A stretch of 64,000 nt of DNA. Source: Methylosarcina fibrata AML-C10 (lineage in GTDB: Bacteria > Pseudomonadota > Gammaproteobacteria > Methylococcales > Methylomonadaceae). The stretch spans positions 1,545,022 to 1,609,021 of the forward strand of contig NZ_KB889965.1 of assembly GCF_000372865.1 (NCBI RefSeq), read 5' to 3'. Within the stretch, counting starts at the first letter, position 1. The number at the start of each line of letters is the position of its first letter. The notes beneath the pieces were generated by a model. The model had not been told where the DNA came from. It did no database searches and saw nothing but the letters and a program-made list of their open reading frames with translations. The translations under genes and the position numbers were made by a program. This document shows, piece by piece, positions 8,505 to 18,683 of the stretch.

Positions 8505-9770
8505 GTGTTTAGGCGTTTCATCCTTGCGATCGGCGGTTCCGCAGGCGTCGCGTTATCCGGTTTTATTTTATCGGTATTATTGCTGCGAACCGTTACTCCT
8601 GCCCAATTTGGCGTATACGGCTTTATGCAAGTCGTTGTCGCGCTGGGGTATGGCGTATCCAATGCCTTGTTTGGCTCGCCTTTAACTGTCGCATTAAACC
8701 GTACTGAACCCCCCAAATCGGATACGGCCGAAAGCTACTTTAAAGCAAGCTTTCTTATCAGCCTTATAACTTCGCTATTGCTTGCCCCGCTCACGATCGG
8801 TTTTGGCGAATTACCCGAAACCGGAGCCGCTTTTTCTGTTTCGGCCATGCTGATGTGGACACGCTGGTTTGGCCGATCTTATGCCAATGCTGTTCATCAG
8901 CACAAGAGGGTTGCAGTATCGGATGCCTGTTATACGGTCATTACCTTAATTGGTGCAGCCTTTATTTTTGTACTGAATGAAGTATCCATTAAAAATGTAG
9001 TGAGTTTGCAATCGCTGGGGGCCGGATTAGGGGTGCTGGCATTGGGATTCAAGCCCTTGGCAGTTCAGCTCCGCGGTATTTGGAATGGCCCTGCCGCTCC
9101 GTTTCGCCAAGGGTTCAAAGAGCAAGGCAGACACGCTTTACTAGGAGTAATCACTACTGAAGCTACCGCCAACGTTCACTCGTATCTGGTTACGCTAATG
9201 CTCGGCCCTGCCGCCTTCGCACCATTAGCCGCTTCGGTTTTGCTATTCAGACCGGTTCCGCTCGCGATCCTCTCGCTTACGCAATTGGAGCGCCCCCGTC
9301 TCGCCCAACTATTACGGGATACTCAAATGGAGGCCGCATGGCGCGCTATTCGTTTCTTTCGGGGAACCGTGCTCACATTTTGGATCTTTAATTTGGCGCT
9401 AATTTACTGGATAGTGACCCATTACCTGAATGTCGTTACGCGCGGCCATTACGATTCACAAATTATTATTCAGGCCACCTATTTCTGGGCGGCCATCATG
9501 GGATTGCGCTGTCTGCGGGGACCGGAAAGCGCTTTATTGCAGGCCAATGGCGATTTCAAGCCACTGGCTCGCGTCACTGTAATCTCCAGTTTAGTAACGA
9601 TACCTCTTGTAATAACTCTCATATATTATTTCGGTGCTATTTGGTCTCTTGCAGGGATTTGTATTGGTGAATTCATAGCCACAACATTATGCACCCTCCT
9701 CGCAGGTAAAAAATTGCGGGTATTAAAGATTAAAAACGCATCAGAAACAAAATTAATGAAAGGAACGTAA
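8505..9770 (+). CDS. Oligosaccharide flippase, Wzx/MATE-like
   Basis: A 421-residue polytopic membrane protein with about 12 hydrophobic helices, fitting the polysaccharide biosynthesis/flippase (Wzx) superfamily. The first helix (FILAIGGSAGVALSGFILSV) and the LLLRTVTPAQFGVYGFMQ segment are typical. Such proteins flip lipid-linked repeat units to the periplasm. The start is GTG with AAGGA upstream. Its TAA stop shares one base with the ATG of the next gene, so the two are translationally coupled. Confidence 0.85.
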   Translation: MFRRFILAIGGSAGVALSGFILSVLLLRTVTPAQFGVYGFMQVVVALGYGVSNALFGSPLTVALNRTEPPKSDTAESYFKASFLISLITSLLLAPLTIGFGELPETGAAFSVSAMLMWTRWFGRSYANAVHQHKRVAVSDACYTVITLIGAAFIFVLNEVSIKNVVSLQSLGAGLGVLALGFKPLAVQLRGIWNGPAAPFRQGFKEQGRHALLGVITTEATANVHSYLVTLMLGPAAFAPLAASVLLFRPVPLAILSLTQLERPRLAQLLRDTQMEAAWRAIRFFRGTVLTFWIFNLALIYWIVTHYLNVVTRGHYDSQIIIQATYFWAAIMGLRCLRGPESALLQANGDFKPLARVTVISSLVTIPLVITLIYYFGAIWSLAGICIGEFIATTLCTLLAGKKLRVLKIKNASETKLMKGT

Positions 9771-10915
9771 TGAAATTATTTGATCATTTTATCCGAAGTA
9801 TTGATACCTTTGTTGACGAATATAAAAGTTTAAATCTTGTTAAGGCTGGAATAAATGGACCACATCATCATCAAGAAACACCTGTACGGAACACATGCCA
9901 TTGGGCATTATCACTTTGTCGTGCCTATGAACTAACTGGAAAACCAGAATATAAAGAGATAGCGATACAATTAGGTGATTATCTTTTGAGCGAGGAAGCG
10001 AGGCCCTTTGGCAGTTCTTTTCATCATAGAAATGAAATAAATGTCGATAGATGTAATGGCCTAATTGGTCAAGCATGGGCATTTGAGGCTTTGGCTGCCC
10101 TAACAAAAATAACTGGCGATTTAAAATATACTTTTACTGCAGAAGAAGTATTTTTCAAACATAAGTTTAATCAAAAATTGTCACTCTGGCATTCATTAGA
10201 TATCAACGGTACATCGCTTAACATAGATAATGTTTTTAACCATCAACTTTGGTTCGCAGCTACAGCCTCAATCCTGAAAGGCAATCGACGGCATGAGATA
10301 TTAAATTATACGACAGCTTTTTTAGATGCTTTACCTTACAACCTTACTATTCAAAATACAGGGTTGATTGAACATAATGTTCATAGGGTTATGCGATCAC
10401 CCAAGCAGCGATTTCTCGGTTTTATAAAGCATCTAAGAAATGGCACTTTATTTTACAGACTGTTTAAACAGCCTTTAGAAAAAGTAAATAACGAGTCATA
10501 TGGAAAAGTTGCTCGAGAGAACGGTTATCATGCTTTTAATACCTATGCGTTAGCCATTTTTAAAGAAGAAATTCCAGAACATGACTTCTGGAAGTCAGCA
10601 ACATTAGGGAAAATAATTAATTATTTGGAAACGGATGAGTATATATCTCAATTAGATAATAGCGCCTATGGTTATCCTTACAATCCACCTGGATTTGAAG
10701 TTCCCTATTCGCTATACACTCTTGCCGATATAGAGAATGAAAAATTATTAAAAATAACTGACAAGTGGATCAATGAGCAATTTACAAGATGTTTTGATTT
10801 TACAAATAACCTAATGCTAAAAAACTGCCCAGATCCAATTACACAAGCTGCGCGCATTTACGAGATTACACGTTTTCCAAAAGAATTACTTCTCAACACT
10901 GAGGTTAAACAATGA
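9770..10915 (+). CDS. EPS-operon protein with alpha/alpha six-hairpin (glycosidase/epimerase-like) fold
   Basis: A 381-residue protein with no signal peptide. Its repeating helical hairpins resemble six-hairpin glycosidase or N-acylglucosamine 2-epimerase-like barrels. Examples are HWALSLCRAYELTGKPEYKE, NGLIGQAWAFEALAALTKIT and HQLWFAATASIL. Conserved-looking His and aromatic residues (HHHQETPVRNTCHW, FNHQLWF) sit where barrel active sites usually lie. Its place between flippase and glycosyltransferase argues for a role in sugar processing or modification of the EPS repeat. I do not recognise a specific enzyme. The gene is much richer in A+T than the flanking 7.6-9.7 kb genes. It overlaps both neighbours by 1-4 bp. 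Confidence 0.65.
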   Translation: MKLFDHFIRSIDTFVDEYKSLNLVKAGINGPHHHQETPVRNTCHWALSLCRAYELTGKPEYKEIAIQLGDYLLSEEARPFGSSFHHRNEINVDRCNGLIGQAWAFEALAALTKITGDLKYTFTAEEVFFKHKFNQKLSLWHSLDINGTSLNIDNVFNHQLWFAATASILKGNRRHEILNYTTAFLDALPYNLTIQNTGLIEHNVHRVMRSPKQRFLGFIKHLRNGTLFYRLFKQPLEKVNNESYGKVARENGYHAFNTYALAIFKEEIPEHDFWKSATLGKIINYLETDEYISQLDNSAYGYPYNPPGFEVPYSLYTLADIENEKLLKITDKWINEQFTRCFDFTNNLMLKNCPDPITQAARIYEITRFPKELLLNTEVKQ

Positions 10916-11865
10916 AAGTTGCAGTTCTTATTATTACTTGTAACCGAACAAAAGGTTTAGAACTTTTACTTACATCAATTGGCCAACAATCCTTTCCTGA
11001 TTATAAAGATATCGAACTATCAGTTTTTGTAGTTGACAATGACAGCAATGGGTCCGGTAAAAGTGTCATTGAAAAATTAAAACAAAATTATCCTTGGTCT
11101 ATTCACTACGATATTGAACCCATTCGTGGCATTCCGCATGCACGTAACCGTGCTTTTAGGCTAGCTGAGAACGATAACGAATTTGTTATTTTTGTCGATG
11201 ACGATGAAGTCGTTCCTCAACACTGGGTTAATGAACTTGTTAAAGTTCAGTCGCTTACCGATGCTGATACCGTATCAGGTCCAGTATACCCAAAATTCAT
11301 GATCACACCACCGAAATGGGCAATTGCAGGTAAATTTTATTTAAGATCAAGATACGACCTCATGAAAACCGGTGATGTTTTGCCATACGAACCAGTCAAA
11401 ACAAATAATCTTTTGGTCAAAGTTTCAACCCTACAAAAACTAACTCCACCCTTTGATTTGCGCTGTGCACTAAGCGGAGGTTCAGACACCTTGCTCGCCA
11501 TTCGGCTTGAAAAGATGGGATGTAAAATGGTATGGGCGGCAGAAGCCGGCGTTGAGGAATTGATACCGGAAAGCCGTATTAAGCTAGCTTGGTTATTTCA
11601 GCGGGATTACCGCAACGGTGTTATGAAAAAGGTATTTGACTTGGAGTTTATGCCTCGACATAAATCCCAGATTTATAGATTTGTGGTTGGATTCGGTAGA
11701 ATTTTAAGCGGATTAATACTCACAATTCTGTCCCTACCCTTGTTAATTGCTGGAAAGCCTGAAGTAGTTATAAAGAAGTGCCGAGTTATTTTTAGAGGAT
11801 TAGGCATGGTTGCTGGGGCAATTGATTTAAATCATGAAGAGTATCGACGTATTCACCAGGTTTGA
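10912..11865 (+). CDS. Glycosyltransferase family 2
   Basis: A 317-residue GT-A fold family 2 glycosyltransferase. It opens with VAVLIITCNRTKGLELLLTS, has the nucleotide-sugar region VFVVDNDSNGSG, and carries a DxD motif as FVIFVDDDEVVPQHW. The acceptor part includes LRCALSGGSDTLLAIRLEKMG, and a hydrophobic C-terminal pair of segments (ILSGLILTILSLPLLIAG) probably ties it to the inner membrane. It starts at an ATGA overlap with the preceding gene. Donor and acceptor are unknown; EPS repeat-unit assembly is inferred from the operon. Confidence 0.9.
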   Translation: MKVAVLIITCNRTKGLELLLTSIGQQSFPDYKDIELSVFVVDNDSNGSGKSVIEKLKQNYPWSIHYDIEPIRGIPHARNRAFRLAENDNEFVIFVDDDEVVPQHWVNELVKVQSLTDADTVSGPVYPKFMITPPKWAIAGKFYLRSRYDLMKTGDVLPYEPVKTNNLLVKVSTLQKLTPPFDLRCALSGGSDTLLAIRLEKMGCKMVWAAEAGVEELIPESRIKLAWLFQRDYRNGVMKKVFDLEFMPRHKSQIYRFVVGFGRILSGLILTILSLPLLIAGKPEVVIKKCRVIFRGLGMVAGAIDLNHEEYRRIHQV

Positions 11866-12230
11866 TAAAAGTATATTATAGTCTTTCTAATAAGTATTAT
11901 TTAATATTGTTAACCTTTTGATTAGTGGATGAGCTTTTCTAATATTGTGTTTAACTATAGGTAGTTTTAAGTATTATCTTAAAGAAAGATTTTTGTAAAA
12001 TTGCAAAAAAATAATGTCAAGAAAAATAATGTTTAATTAAATATTAGAAAGGTCATATTAATGATAACTCTACGAAGACTAAAATTAATCTCTTTTGTTC
12101 GTCATGCTTAAATCATTATTAGCTGTTATTGATCAACACATAGTCGAAATCAAAGCAGATGCGCGTGGTTATAAATCTGGCTACCAATCTAACAGGGTAA
12201 ATATATATTTTGACAAGCAACTAAGAACTT
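11866..12230. other. AT-rich intergenic stretch with a possible short frame
   Basis: This very AT-rich gap interrupts the otherwise packed EPS operon. It may hold a promoter for the downstream part. The only coding hint is the 49-codon frame starting at 12104, described separately. No hairpin with a T-run is obvious. Confidence 0.4.
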
Positions 12231-12253
12231 ATGAAATCATTCATAGCAAATAA
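12104..12253 (+). CDS. Possible short ORF of unknown function
   Basis: An ATG at 12104 opens a 49-codon frame (MLKSLLAVIDQHIVEIKADA, ending EIIHSK). It overlaps the first codons of the following ligase-like gene if that gene starts at 12231. The composition is protein-like and has no low-complexity bias, but there is no clear ribosome site and I recognise no family. It may be a remnant of a larger gene lost from the AT-rich gap. Low confidence. Confidence 0.2.
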   Translation: MLKSLLAVIDQHIVEIKADARGYKSGYQSNRVNIYFDKQLRTYEIIHSK

Positions 12254-13562
12254 ACAATTCTATAATTCACTCGACATGAAAAGCCAGCCTAGTCATCGTT
12301 TGCTGTCATTGGTCTTCATCGTATTTCTTTTTATTACCTTTGTAGGGTTAAATCTCTTTGCCGAACGCACTCAACTTGAAGATCTTTCAGAAACCGGCGA
12401 AGGCGACACAACCAAACAAGTTATCTTAATTGGCTTGGCACTTCTGGTTAGTTATTTGGTTTTATTCAGAAAAAAAAATGACTTGCGCATACTTCCTCGG
12501 TTGATTCCAGGACCTATTCTTGTGGTATTGGCATGGTGTGGAATCACATTGTTATGGTCACCGGTTCCACTGATTGGGCTCAGGCGTTTAGGACTAACAG
12601 CATTAATCATTTTTACAATATTTACATTTGTACAAGGACTGGGCCCTTGGCGTGCTTTGCGATTGCTAGGTTTTTGTTTGATTGCTTTTGTAATGGCCAG
12701 CTTGATCTCGGGTCCCATTGTGCCCAACGCCGTACATCTTTCCGGAGAAAGAGATGCTGCACTTATTGGTGCTTGGCGTGGTATTTTCTATCATAAAAAT
12801 CATGCAGGGATGGTTGCTGCGCTTTGTGTAATTTTTGGTTTTTTTCTTTGGCGAAGTGAAAACCGCAAAATTTGGTTAATCGCGATAATTTGTGGCGCGG
12901 CATTATTAATTCTGTCAAGATCAAAGACATCATTAGGTTTATTAATACCGTCTATATTAATTGGGTATTATTTCGAACAATACAAAAAAGCTAGAAGCAA
13001 TAAACACCTATTGCTTATTTTACCTTTTTTTTTGTTAGTGTTGATTGGAATTGCAATTCTTCCTCTGAGTGACCAAATAGGTGACATATTTGATGACCCA
13101 GAAGCTTTTACTGGAAGAGTAGCTATATGGGATGCACTTGCTATGGTAATTAGTGATTATCCTGCCGGAGGAATTGGCTTTCAATCTCTTTATCAAGTTG
13201 GGGCTGATACCCCTTTACTGAATTACGCGTCAGGATGGATTTCATTATTAGCTCATGGACACAATGGCTATTTAGATATATTGGCTGCAACAGGAATTAT
13301 TGGTTTTGCATTGTTTTTATTTGCATTTTTATTTAGACCATTGCGTCAAATAATTAAATCAAAACATATGCATCCTAAGGTTTCTGGGTTGATATTTTCT
13401 TTAATTACCTTTGTTATATTTCATAACTTTTTAGAATCCTCATTGCTAAATAAGGAAAAAGCGCTTTGGGTTACGCTTTTAATAATTTGTGCTATTGCGC
13501 AATCAGTTACCTACAAATCAAAAAATATTGGTTTTATTTATGGTTCACCAAGTAAAATATAG
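12231..13562 (+). CDS. O-antigen ligase-like / EPS polymerase (Wzy_C)
   Basis: A 443-residue polytopic protein with 10-12 hydrophobic helices. The signature FYHKNHAGMVAALCVIFGFF and the periplasmic loop with GIGFQSLYQVG and LAHGHNGYLDILAATGIIGF place it in the O-antigen ligase/polymerase superfamily. It is probably the Wzy-type polymerase of the main EPS operon, since the other ligase-like protein lies in the separate minus-strand group. An alternative start is the ATG at 12276; neither start has a clear ribosome site. The 3' end overlaps the next glycosyltransferase gene. Confidence 0.82.
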   Translation: MKSFIANKQFYNSLDMKSQPSHRLLSLVFIVFLFITFVGLNLFAERTQLEDLSETGEGDTTKQVILIGLALLVSYLVLFRKKNDLRILPRLIPGPILVVLAWCGITLLWSPVPLIGLRRLGLTALIIFTIFTFVQGLGPWRALRLLGFCLIAFVMASLISGPIVPNAVHLSGERDAALIGAWRGIFYHKNHAGMVAALCVIFGFFLWRSENRKIWLIAIICGAALLILSRSKTSLGLLIPSILIGYYFEQYKKARSNKHLLLILPFFLLVLIGIAILPLSDQIGDIFDDPEAFTGRVAIWDALAMVISDYPAGGIGFQSLYQVGADTPLLNYASGWISLLAHGHNGYLDILAATGIIGFALFLFAFLFRPLRQIIKSKHMHPKVSGLIFSLITFVIFHNFLESSLLNKEKALWVTLLIICAIAQSVTYKSKNIGFIYGSPSKI

Positions 13563-14454
13563 CGTCGTTGTTCCTGCTTATAATAGAGGGGAATTTTTGC
13601 ATAAGCTGTTAGATTCAGTTTTTAAACAAACTTACCAAAACTTTGAGTTAATTATTGTTGATGATGGTTCTACTGATAATACCAGAGACTTAATAAAATC
13701 AAATCAAGACGCCAGAACTAAATATATTTATCAAGATAACGGTGGCGGCTCTAAAGCACGGAATACTGGCATTGATGCTGCCCAAGGTTATTATATTGCT
13801 TTCCTGGATTCCGACGATGCATTTATGCCAAATCACCTAGAAAATGCATTAACTGTTTTAGAATCAGGCGACAATCTTTGCACCTATACACAAGTTATCG
13901 TCGATCGTGGCGACGGTGTGACATTTCTTAAACCACCACGCGCATTAAATCCTAATGAGCCTATCTCGGATTATTTAATGCGCGATAGGGGATTTATACA
14001 AACAAGCACTCTGATCGTACCAGCAGAACTTGCAAAAAAAGTTAAATTCAATGAAGAAATCAGCTTTGGTCAAGATACCGATTTCGCCATACGGTTAGCA
14101 AGCGCCGGTGCAGAATTTCGCATGCTGCCTGAACCTGGGGCAATTTGGAATGATGAATGGAACCAAAACCGTCTATCGAGTAAACGTAAACATGAGCAGC
14201 GGATACTCTGGCTAAACAAAATCAAGCCCATGATCACCAAAAAAGCTTATTGGGCCGACATGGGATGGCATGTTGCCAAAGGATTCGCTCAACATGGCGA
14301 ACTATTCAAAGCGCTTAATCTTTATTTGAATGCCGTGGTTAGAGGCAGCTATCGCCTAAAAATGGCAATCGTTGTTTTCTTGCAGGTAGTGCTGTCCGCT
14401 AACGCCTACCGTAAATTGGCTGATTCCCTTGCTCGTTTTGGAGTTGCGCCTTGA
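13540..14454 (+). CDS. Glycosyltransferase family 2
   Basis: A family 2 glycosyltransferase of 304 residues when started at ATG 13540, so that the fold begins at once with VKYSVVVPAYNRGEFLHKLL. The frame is open further upstream but lies inside the preceding gene. Motifs are FELIIVDDGSTDNTRDLI, GGGSKARNTGIDAAQG and the metal-binding YIAFLDSDDAF. The C-terminal half (QTSTLIVPAELAKK, FGQDTDFAIRLASAG) is usual for enzymes that add a sugar to lipid-linked oligosaccharides. It overlaps the upstream stop by 23 bp and the downstream TTG by 4 bp, so it is tightly coupled. Confidence 0.9.
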   Translation: MVHQVKYSVVVPAYNRGEFLHKLLDSVFKQTYQNFELIIVDDGSTDNTRDLIKSNQDARTKYIYQDNGGGSKARNTGIDAAQGYYIAFLDSDDAFMPNHLENALTVLESGDNLCTYTQVIVDRGDGVTFLKPPRALNPNEPISDYLMRDRGFIQTSTLIVPAELAKKVKFNEEISFGQDTDFAIRLASAGAEFRMLPEPGAIWNDEWNQNRLSSKRKHEQRILWLNKIKPMITKKAYWADMGWHVAKGFAQHGELFKALNLYLNAVVRGSYRLKMAIVVFLQVVLSANAYRKLADSLARFGVAP

Positions 14455-15800
14455 CCAAAAGTATCCAGCAAATTTTCGTGCTATTGTTCGTTATTTCAGC
14501 CGTTCTATTGGTAATGACCACTCAGGCCGCCACCTATGAAGGCCGCGAACCCGATGCGGAATGGCGGAAACAAGCCAACCAGAAGATAGAGGCTAATCGA
14601 AAAGCTGATGTCACCGTCATTGTCTTGAACAAAGACGGCAATGCAGTTGAAGGTGCCCAGGTTCGAGTCGAAATGACCCGCCACGCCTTTCCTTTCGGTG
14701 CGGCAGTAGGCGCCACACGGTTAATGTCCAAAGGAGACGATTCCGACCGCTATAGAGAACTTATTTCCAAGCGATATAACAAAGTCGTTTTGGAGAATGA
14801 CTTGAAATGGGATCAATGGGATCAAAGCAAGATTAATCCAGCCGGCAGTAAATATTATTATCCGGAGACAATGGCCGCCCTCAAATGGCTCAGGCAAAAG
14901 AATATCCAAGTTCGCGGACATTATATAGGTTGGGGACCGGTGGAGCGACTGGAGACCTACAAGAAATATAAAAACGATTCAGATGCGTTTCGCAATGCGC
15001 TCTTCAATCACATAAAGGAAAAAATTCCCCGAGTGGGTGATCTGGTGAGCGAGTGGGATGCTGTCAATCATCCCATTGGCTGGAGTGAACAGCTTATTAC
15101 GTTAGGGAGTATGTATGGTCAAGGCATCTATGTCGATATTTTCAAACTGGCTGGAGAACTCAATCCTCACGCTCGACTTTATGTCAATGAAGGCAGTCTT
15201 CTGCCGACTGCGAAGTACAATCAGACCATGCGTGATAACTATGCCAAGCTCATCCGTTTTCTTCTCGACAGCGGAGCGCCTTTGGGCGGAATAGGCTTCA
15301 TGGGGCATTTCGATCACGATAAGTTGACTCCGCCCTCGAAACTTATACAAATCTTCGATAGCTTCGCTGCATTCGGACTGCCTCTGCAGGTGACCGAGTT
15401 CGATGTGCGGTTCGGCAAGAAGGGTGAGCCCTACGATTTTTCCGATGATGAGCTTCAATTGCAAGCCGACTACACCCGCGACTTTATGACGGCGGTGTTC
15501 AGCCATCCGGCGGTAGAAGGCATCGTCATGTGGGGATTTTGGGAAGGTGCCCATTACAATCCGAGCGCCGCTTTATATCGCAAAGACTGGTCGATCAAAC
15601 CCAATGGCAAAGTCTGGGAGGATCTGGTTTTTAAGCAGTGGTGGACGGATGTGCATGGCAAAACCGATGCAGACGGCACTTTTAAAACCCGCGGTTTCTT
15701 GGGAGAGTATGAAATTACCGTCGAACATCAAGGCAAAACGCTTACTCAATCAGTCCGGCTGCAGAAAGGCGGCAGCAAAATTACCGTTACTCTTGAATAA
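14451..15800 (+). CDS. Secreted GH10 (endo-xylanase-like) protein with His at the acid/base position
   Basis: A 449-residue exported protein. It has an N-terminal signal segment ([19 protein letters not shown]), a short beta-rich domain ([20 protein letters not shown]), a GH10 barrel of about 310 residues, and a C-terminal carboxypeptidase-regulatory-like strand domain. GH10 signatures seen are [29 protein letters not shown] and the nucleophile region [10 protein letters not shown] (E316). At the usual WDVVNEP acid/base site it reads EWDAVNHP, so Glu is replaced by His (H207, codon 15069-15071). It starts at a TTG overlapping the upstream stop. Within the EPS operon it probably trims, binds or modifies the exported polymer. 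Normal xylanase activity is doubtful. Confidence 0.82.
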   Translation: MTKSIQQIFVLLFVISAVLLVMTTQAATYEGREPDAEWRKQANQKIEANRKADVTVIVLNKDGNAVEGAQVRVEMTRHAFPFGAAVGATRLMSKGDDSDRYRELISKRYNKVVLENDLKWDQWDQSKINPAGSKYYYPETMAALKWLRQKNIQVRGHYIGWGPVERLETYKKYKNDSDAFRNALFNHIKEKIPRVGDLVSEWDAVNHPIGWSEQLITLGSMYGQGIYVDIFKLAGELNPHARLYVNEGSLLPTAKYNQTMRDNYAKLIRFLLDSGAPLGGIGFMGHFDHDKLTPPSKLIQIFDSFAAFGLPLQVTEFDVRFGKKGEPYDFSDDELQLQADYTRDFMTAVFSHPAVEGIVMWGFWEGAHYNPSAALYRKDWSIKPNGKVWEDLVFKQWWTDVHGKTDADGTFKTRGFLGEYEITVEHQGKTLTQSVRLQKGGSKITVTLE

Positions 15801-15826
15801 TCACATGGATTAAAAGGATTGATATT

Positions 15827-17146
15827 ATGAAAATTACAGTATTTGGCAGCGGTTACGTAGGTCTTGTCACGGGAGCCTGTCTGGCTGACGTGGGCAATCA
15901 GGTGATGTGTATGGATGTCGATCAAACCAAAATTGATCGTCTGAAAAAAGGGATTATCCCGATTTACGAACCGGGCCTGGATGAAATGGTCAAGAACAAC
16001 ATGGAAGCCGGCCGCCTCCATTTCACCACCGATCCTAAGGAGGCGGTGAATTTCGGCCTGTTCCAGTTCATTGCGGTGGGAACGCCTCCGGATGAGGACG
16101 GTTCCGCCGATTTGCGCTATGTGCTGGCGGTAGCAAAAAGTGTCGCCGAACATATGAATGATTACAAAATCATCGTCGACAAATCCACCGTTCCAGTGGG
16201 GACTGCCGACAAGGTTAGACAGACAGTCGCTGAGGTATTGGCGCAGCGCACCGATTCATTGGAATTCGATGTCGTATCCAACCCTGAGTTTTTGAAAGAA
16301 GGGTCGGCACTGGACGATTTTATGAAGCCTGACCGTATCATCATCGGCACTGACAATCCGCGCACAACCGAATTATTGAAAGCGCTGTATGCGCCCTTCA
16401 ATCGCAACCGGGAACGGGTCATTGCAATGGATATCCGCTCGGCCGAACTGACCAAATACGCCGCCAATGCGATGCTGGCTACCAAGATCAGCTTCATGAA
16501 CGAATTAGCCAACCTTGCCGAACGGCTCGGTGCTGATATCGAAAATGTTCGCCACGGCATCGGGTCCGACAGCCGGATTGGTTATAGCTTTATTTATCCC
16601 GGTTGCGGCTACGGAGGTTCCTGTTTCCCAAAAGATGTCAAAGCATTGGAGCGTACGGCCAGGGAAATGGGTTATCACGCCGAATTGCTCTCCGCGGTGG
16701 AAAATGTCAATGACCGGCAAAAACAAAGACTGTTCGAAAAAGTCTCCTCGCACTATCCTGGCGGGATCAATAAGAAAATATTCGCGTTGTGGGGTTTGGC
16801 CTTCAAACCCAATACCGACGACATGCGCGAAGCACCCAGTCGCGTATTGCTGGAAGCATTGATCGACGCCGGCGCCACCGTGCAGGCCTACGATCCGGAG
16901 GCACTGCAAGAAGCCCAACGCATTTACGGCAACAAGGCCGGCCTGAAATATTGCTCCAAACAGGACGATACCTTGAAAAACGCCGACGCGTTGATCATCT
17001 GTACCGAATGGAAGCAATTTCGCAGCCCGGATTTCGACAAATTGAGAGACGTGTTAAAAGACAAGGTCATTTTCGACGGCCGCAACATGTACCCGCCGAA
17101 GCTGGTGAAACAAAGTGGGTTGCAATATTACGCCATTGGACGGTGA
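15827..17146 (+). CDS. ugd: UDP-glucose 6-dehydrogenase
   Basis: A 439-residue UDP-sugar dehydrogenase that oxidises UDP-glucose to UDP-glucuronate with two NAD+. It opens with the Rossmann motif [20 protein letters not shown]. The central dimer helix region carries [19 protein letters not shown], and the catalytic Cys lies in [14 protein letters not shown] (C266). The C-terminal domain has [19 protein letters not shown]. Length is typical. It has AGGA upstream of ATG. Its presence in the EPS operon implies an acidic polymer containing glucuronic acid or a derived sugar. Confidence 0.96.
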   Translation: MKITVFGSGYVGLVTGACLADVGNQVMCMDVDQTKIDRLKKGIIPIYEPGLDEMVKNNMEAGRLHFTTDPKEAVNFGLFQFIAVGTPPDEDGSADLRYVLAVAKSVAEHMNDYKIIVDKSTVPVGTADKVRQTVAEVLAQRTDSLEFDVVSNPEFLKEGSALDDFMKPDRIIIGTDNPRTTELLKALYAPFNRNRERVIAMDIRSAELTKYAANAMLATKISFMNELANLAERLGADIENVRHGIGSDSRIGYSFIYPGCGYGGSCFPKDVKALERTAREMGYHAELLSAVENVNDRQKQRLFEKVSSHYPGGINKKIFALWGLAFKPNTDDMREAPSRVLLEALIDAGATVQAYDPEALQEAQRIYGNKAGLKYCSKQDDTLKNADALIICTEWKQFRSPDFDKLRDVLKDKVIFDGRNMYPPKLVKQSGLQYYAIGR

Positions 17147-17387
17147 ATAGTTTATAAATTTTCTGTTAAGTAGCTGTCATTATGCCCTTCTATAAACTCA
17201 GGGCAAACGGCATGTTGTTGATTCCGGTTATGGTGAGCTTGCCGAATCCTGAGGGAATCAATATATTCCGAGTTTCCTTAAAAATACCTTAGCTTTTTAT
17301 TTTTAGAGAACCAGGTTAGAAACTTTTTTCATGGCCTGATTCTTTGCTAGGGTTTATTCAGTGCCGCCATAGTTTGGAGTGAGAACA

Positions 17388-18410
17388 ATGAGTAACAGAT
17401 CTCTTTGGGTTGATTATGCTAAAGGCATAGGAATTATTTTGGTTGTATATGGACATGTTGCGCGCGGTATATTCAAAGCGGGTATACAATTTGATCCTTC
17501 TACCTACAATTTAGTAGATAGTATTATTTATACTTTTCACATGCCCTTGTTCTTTTTTTTAGCCGGTCTGTTTTTTCTTCAATCAAATCAAAAGACCAAG
17601 TCCATCAATCTGATACGCATTAAGGCCGAGACAATTCTATACCCATACGTATTGTGGTCACTCATTCAGGGCGGAATCGAAATTATACTTTCAAAATATA
17701 CCAATGGACATATAGAAATAAATGAAGTACTCGCGTTATTGTGGAAGCCCCGTGCGCAATTCTGGTTTTTGTATGTTCTATTTTTTATGTTTGTGCTCTC
17801 AACTCTTCTTTATCGAAGATCTAATCTATTTTGGATAAGAAGTGTTTTTGTTTTTAGTTTATTAATGTACTTTGTGGGTACAAACATTCATTTAGCTTAC
17901 CTTCCAAATAAATTGAGCCAATATTTTGTGTTTTTCACTCTTGGTGTTTTAGCCGCGTCAACAATGTTGAAAAACAATAACTCCTTAACCGGTTGGCTGA
18001 CTTTTTTGTATGTATTGTTCGTTATAGGGCAATGGGTATTTCATTGGGTACTTAAATTACGATTCGACAGTAATGCGCCTACTGAAACTTTACTGATTGG
18101 AATAATTAGTGTTTCATTTGTCGTAGTGGCTTCGCAAAAATTGTGCCAATTGAATTTACAATGGATCGCCTATTTGGGCCGGAATTCGATGATTATTTAT
18201 CTCATGCACATTCTTGCAAGCAGTGGATGCCGGGTTGTTCTGCAAAAAATATTAGGCGTGTCCGATACTGCTATTCATTTGTCAGCAGGCACTGTGGCCG
18301 GCCTTATTATTCCTTTACTTGTATTTTGGTTATTCAATCGCATTGGCTTCGTGGCTTTGCTCAAACCGCCAAAATTGCTCAGGTTTAGTAGAGCTGGAGC
18401 CCATTCATAA
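17388..18410 (+). CDS. Membrane acyltransferase, acyltransferase-3 family
   Basis: A 340-residue integral membrane acyltransferase of the Acyltransferase_3/OafA type, here without an SGNH domain. The N-terminus (LWVDYAKGIGIILVVYGHVA) holds the catalytic His after helix 1. About ten helices follow, including FHMPLFFFLAGLFF and LGRNSMIIYLMHIL. Such proteins O-acetylate or otherwise acylate surface polysaccharides. I chose ATG 17388 over the GTG at 17379 because GGAG is correctly spaced only for the ATG. It lies between ugd and gmd with gaps of 241 and 273 bp, so it may be transcribed separately. Confidence 0.88.
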   Translation: MSNRSLWVDYAKGIGIILVVYGHVARGIFKAGIQFDPSTYNLVDSIIYTFHMPLFFFLAGLFFLQSNQKTKSINLIRIKAETILYPYVLWSLIQGGIEIILSKYTNGHIEINEVLALLWKPRAQFWFLYVLFFMFVLSTLLYRRSNLFWIRSVFVFSLLMYFVGTNIHLAYLPNKLSQYFVFFTLGVLAASTMLKNNNSLTGWLTFLYVLFVIGQWVFHWVLKLRFDSNAPTETLLIGIISVSFVVVASQKLCQLNLQWIAYLGRNSMIIYLMHILASSGCRVVLQKILGVSDTAIHLSAGTVAGLIIPLLVFWLFNRIGFVALLKPPKLLRFSRAGAHS

Positions 18411-18683
18411 GGGGTTCCCGCCCAATTCGATTATGGACACCTGACTAAAGAAGGTGCGATGTACCTGGTTAAACAAGCCGGTTTAGCTGCTTATGGCGCT
18501 TTATAGCTCCTTCTGAGCGGAATGGAGGCGCAATTTCTATCCTGCCCTGGAGTTTCGGTTAAAATAACTTCCCTCTCTGCGTTTCCGCATTCAGCACCCC
18601 TAGCCGGGAGCGGCCTAGACGGCATTCCCTGCAATGCCGGGAATAGAGAAAAGTTTTTTTAATTCAAAGAATGGAAAATAAAG

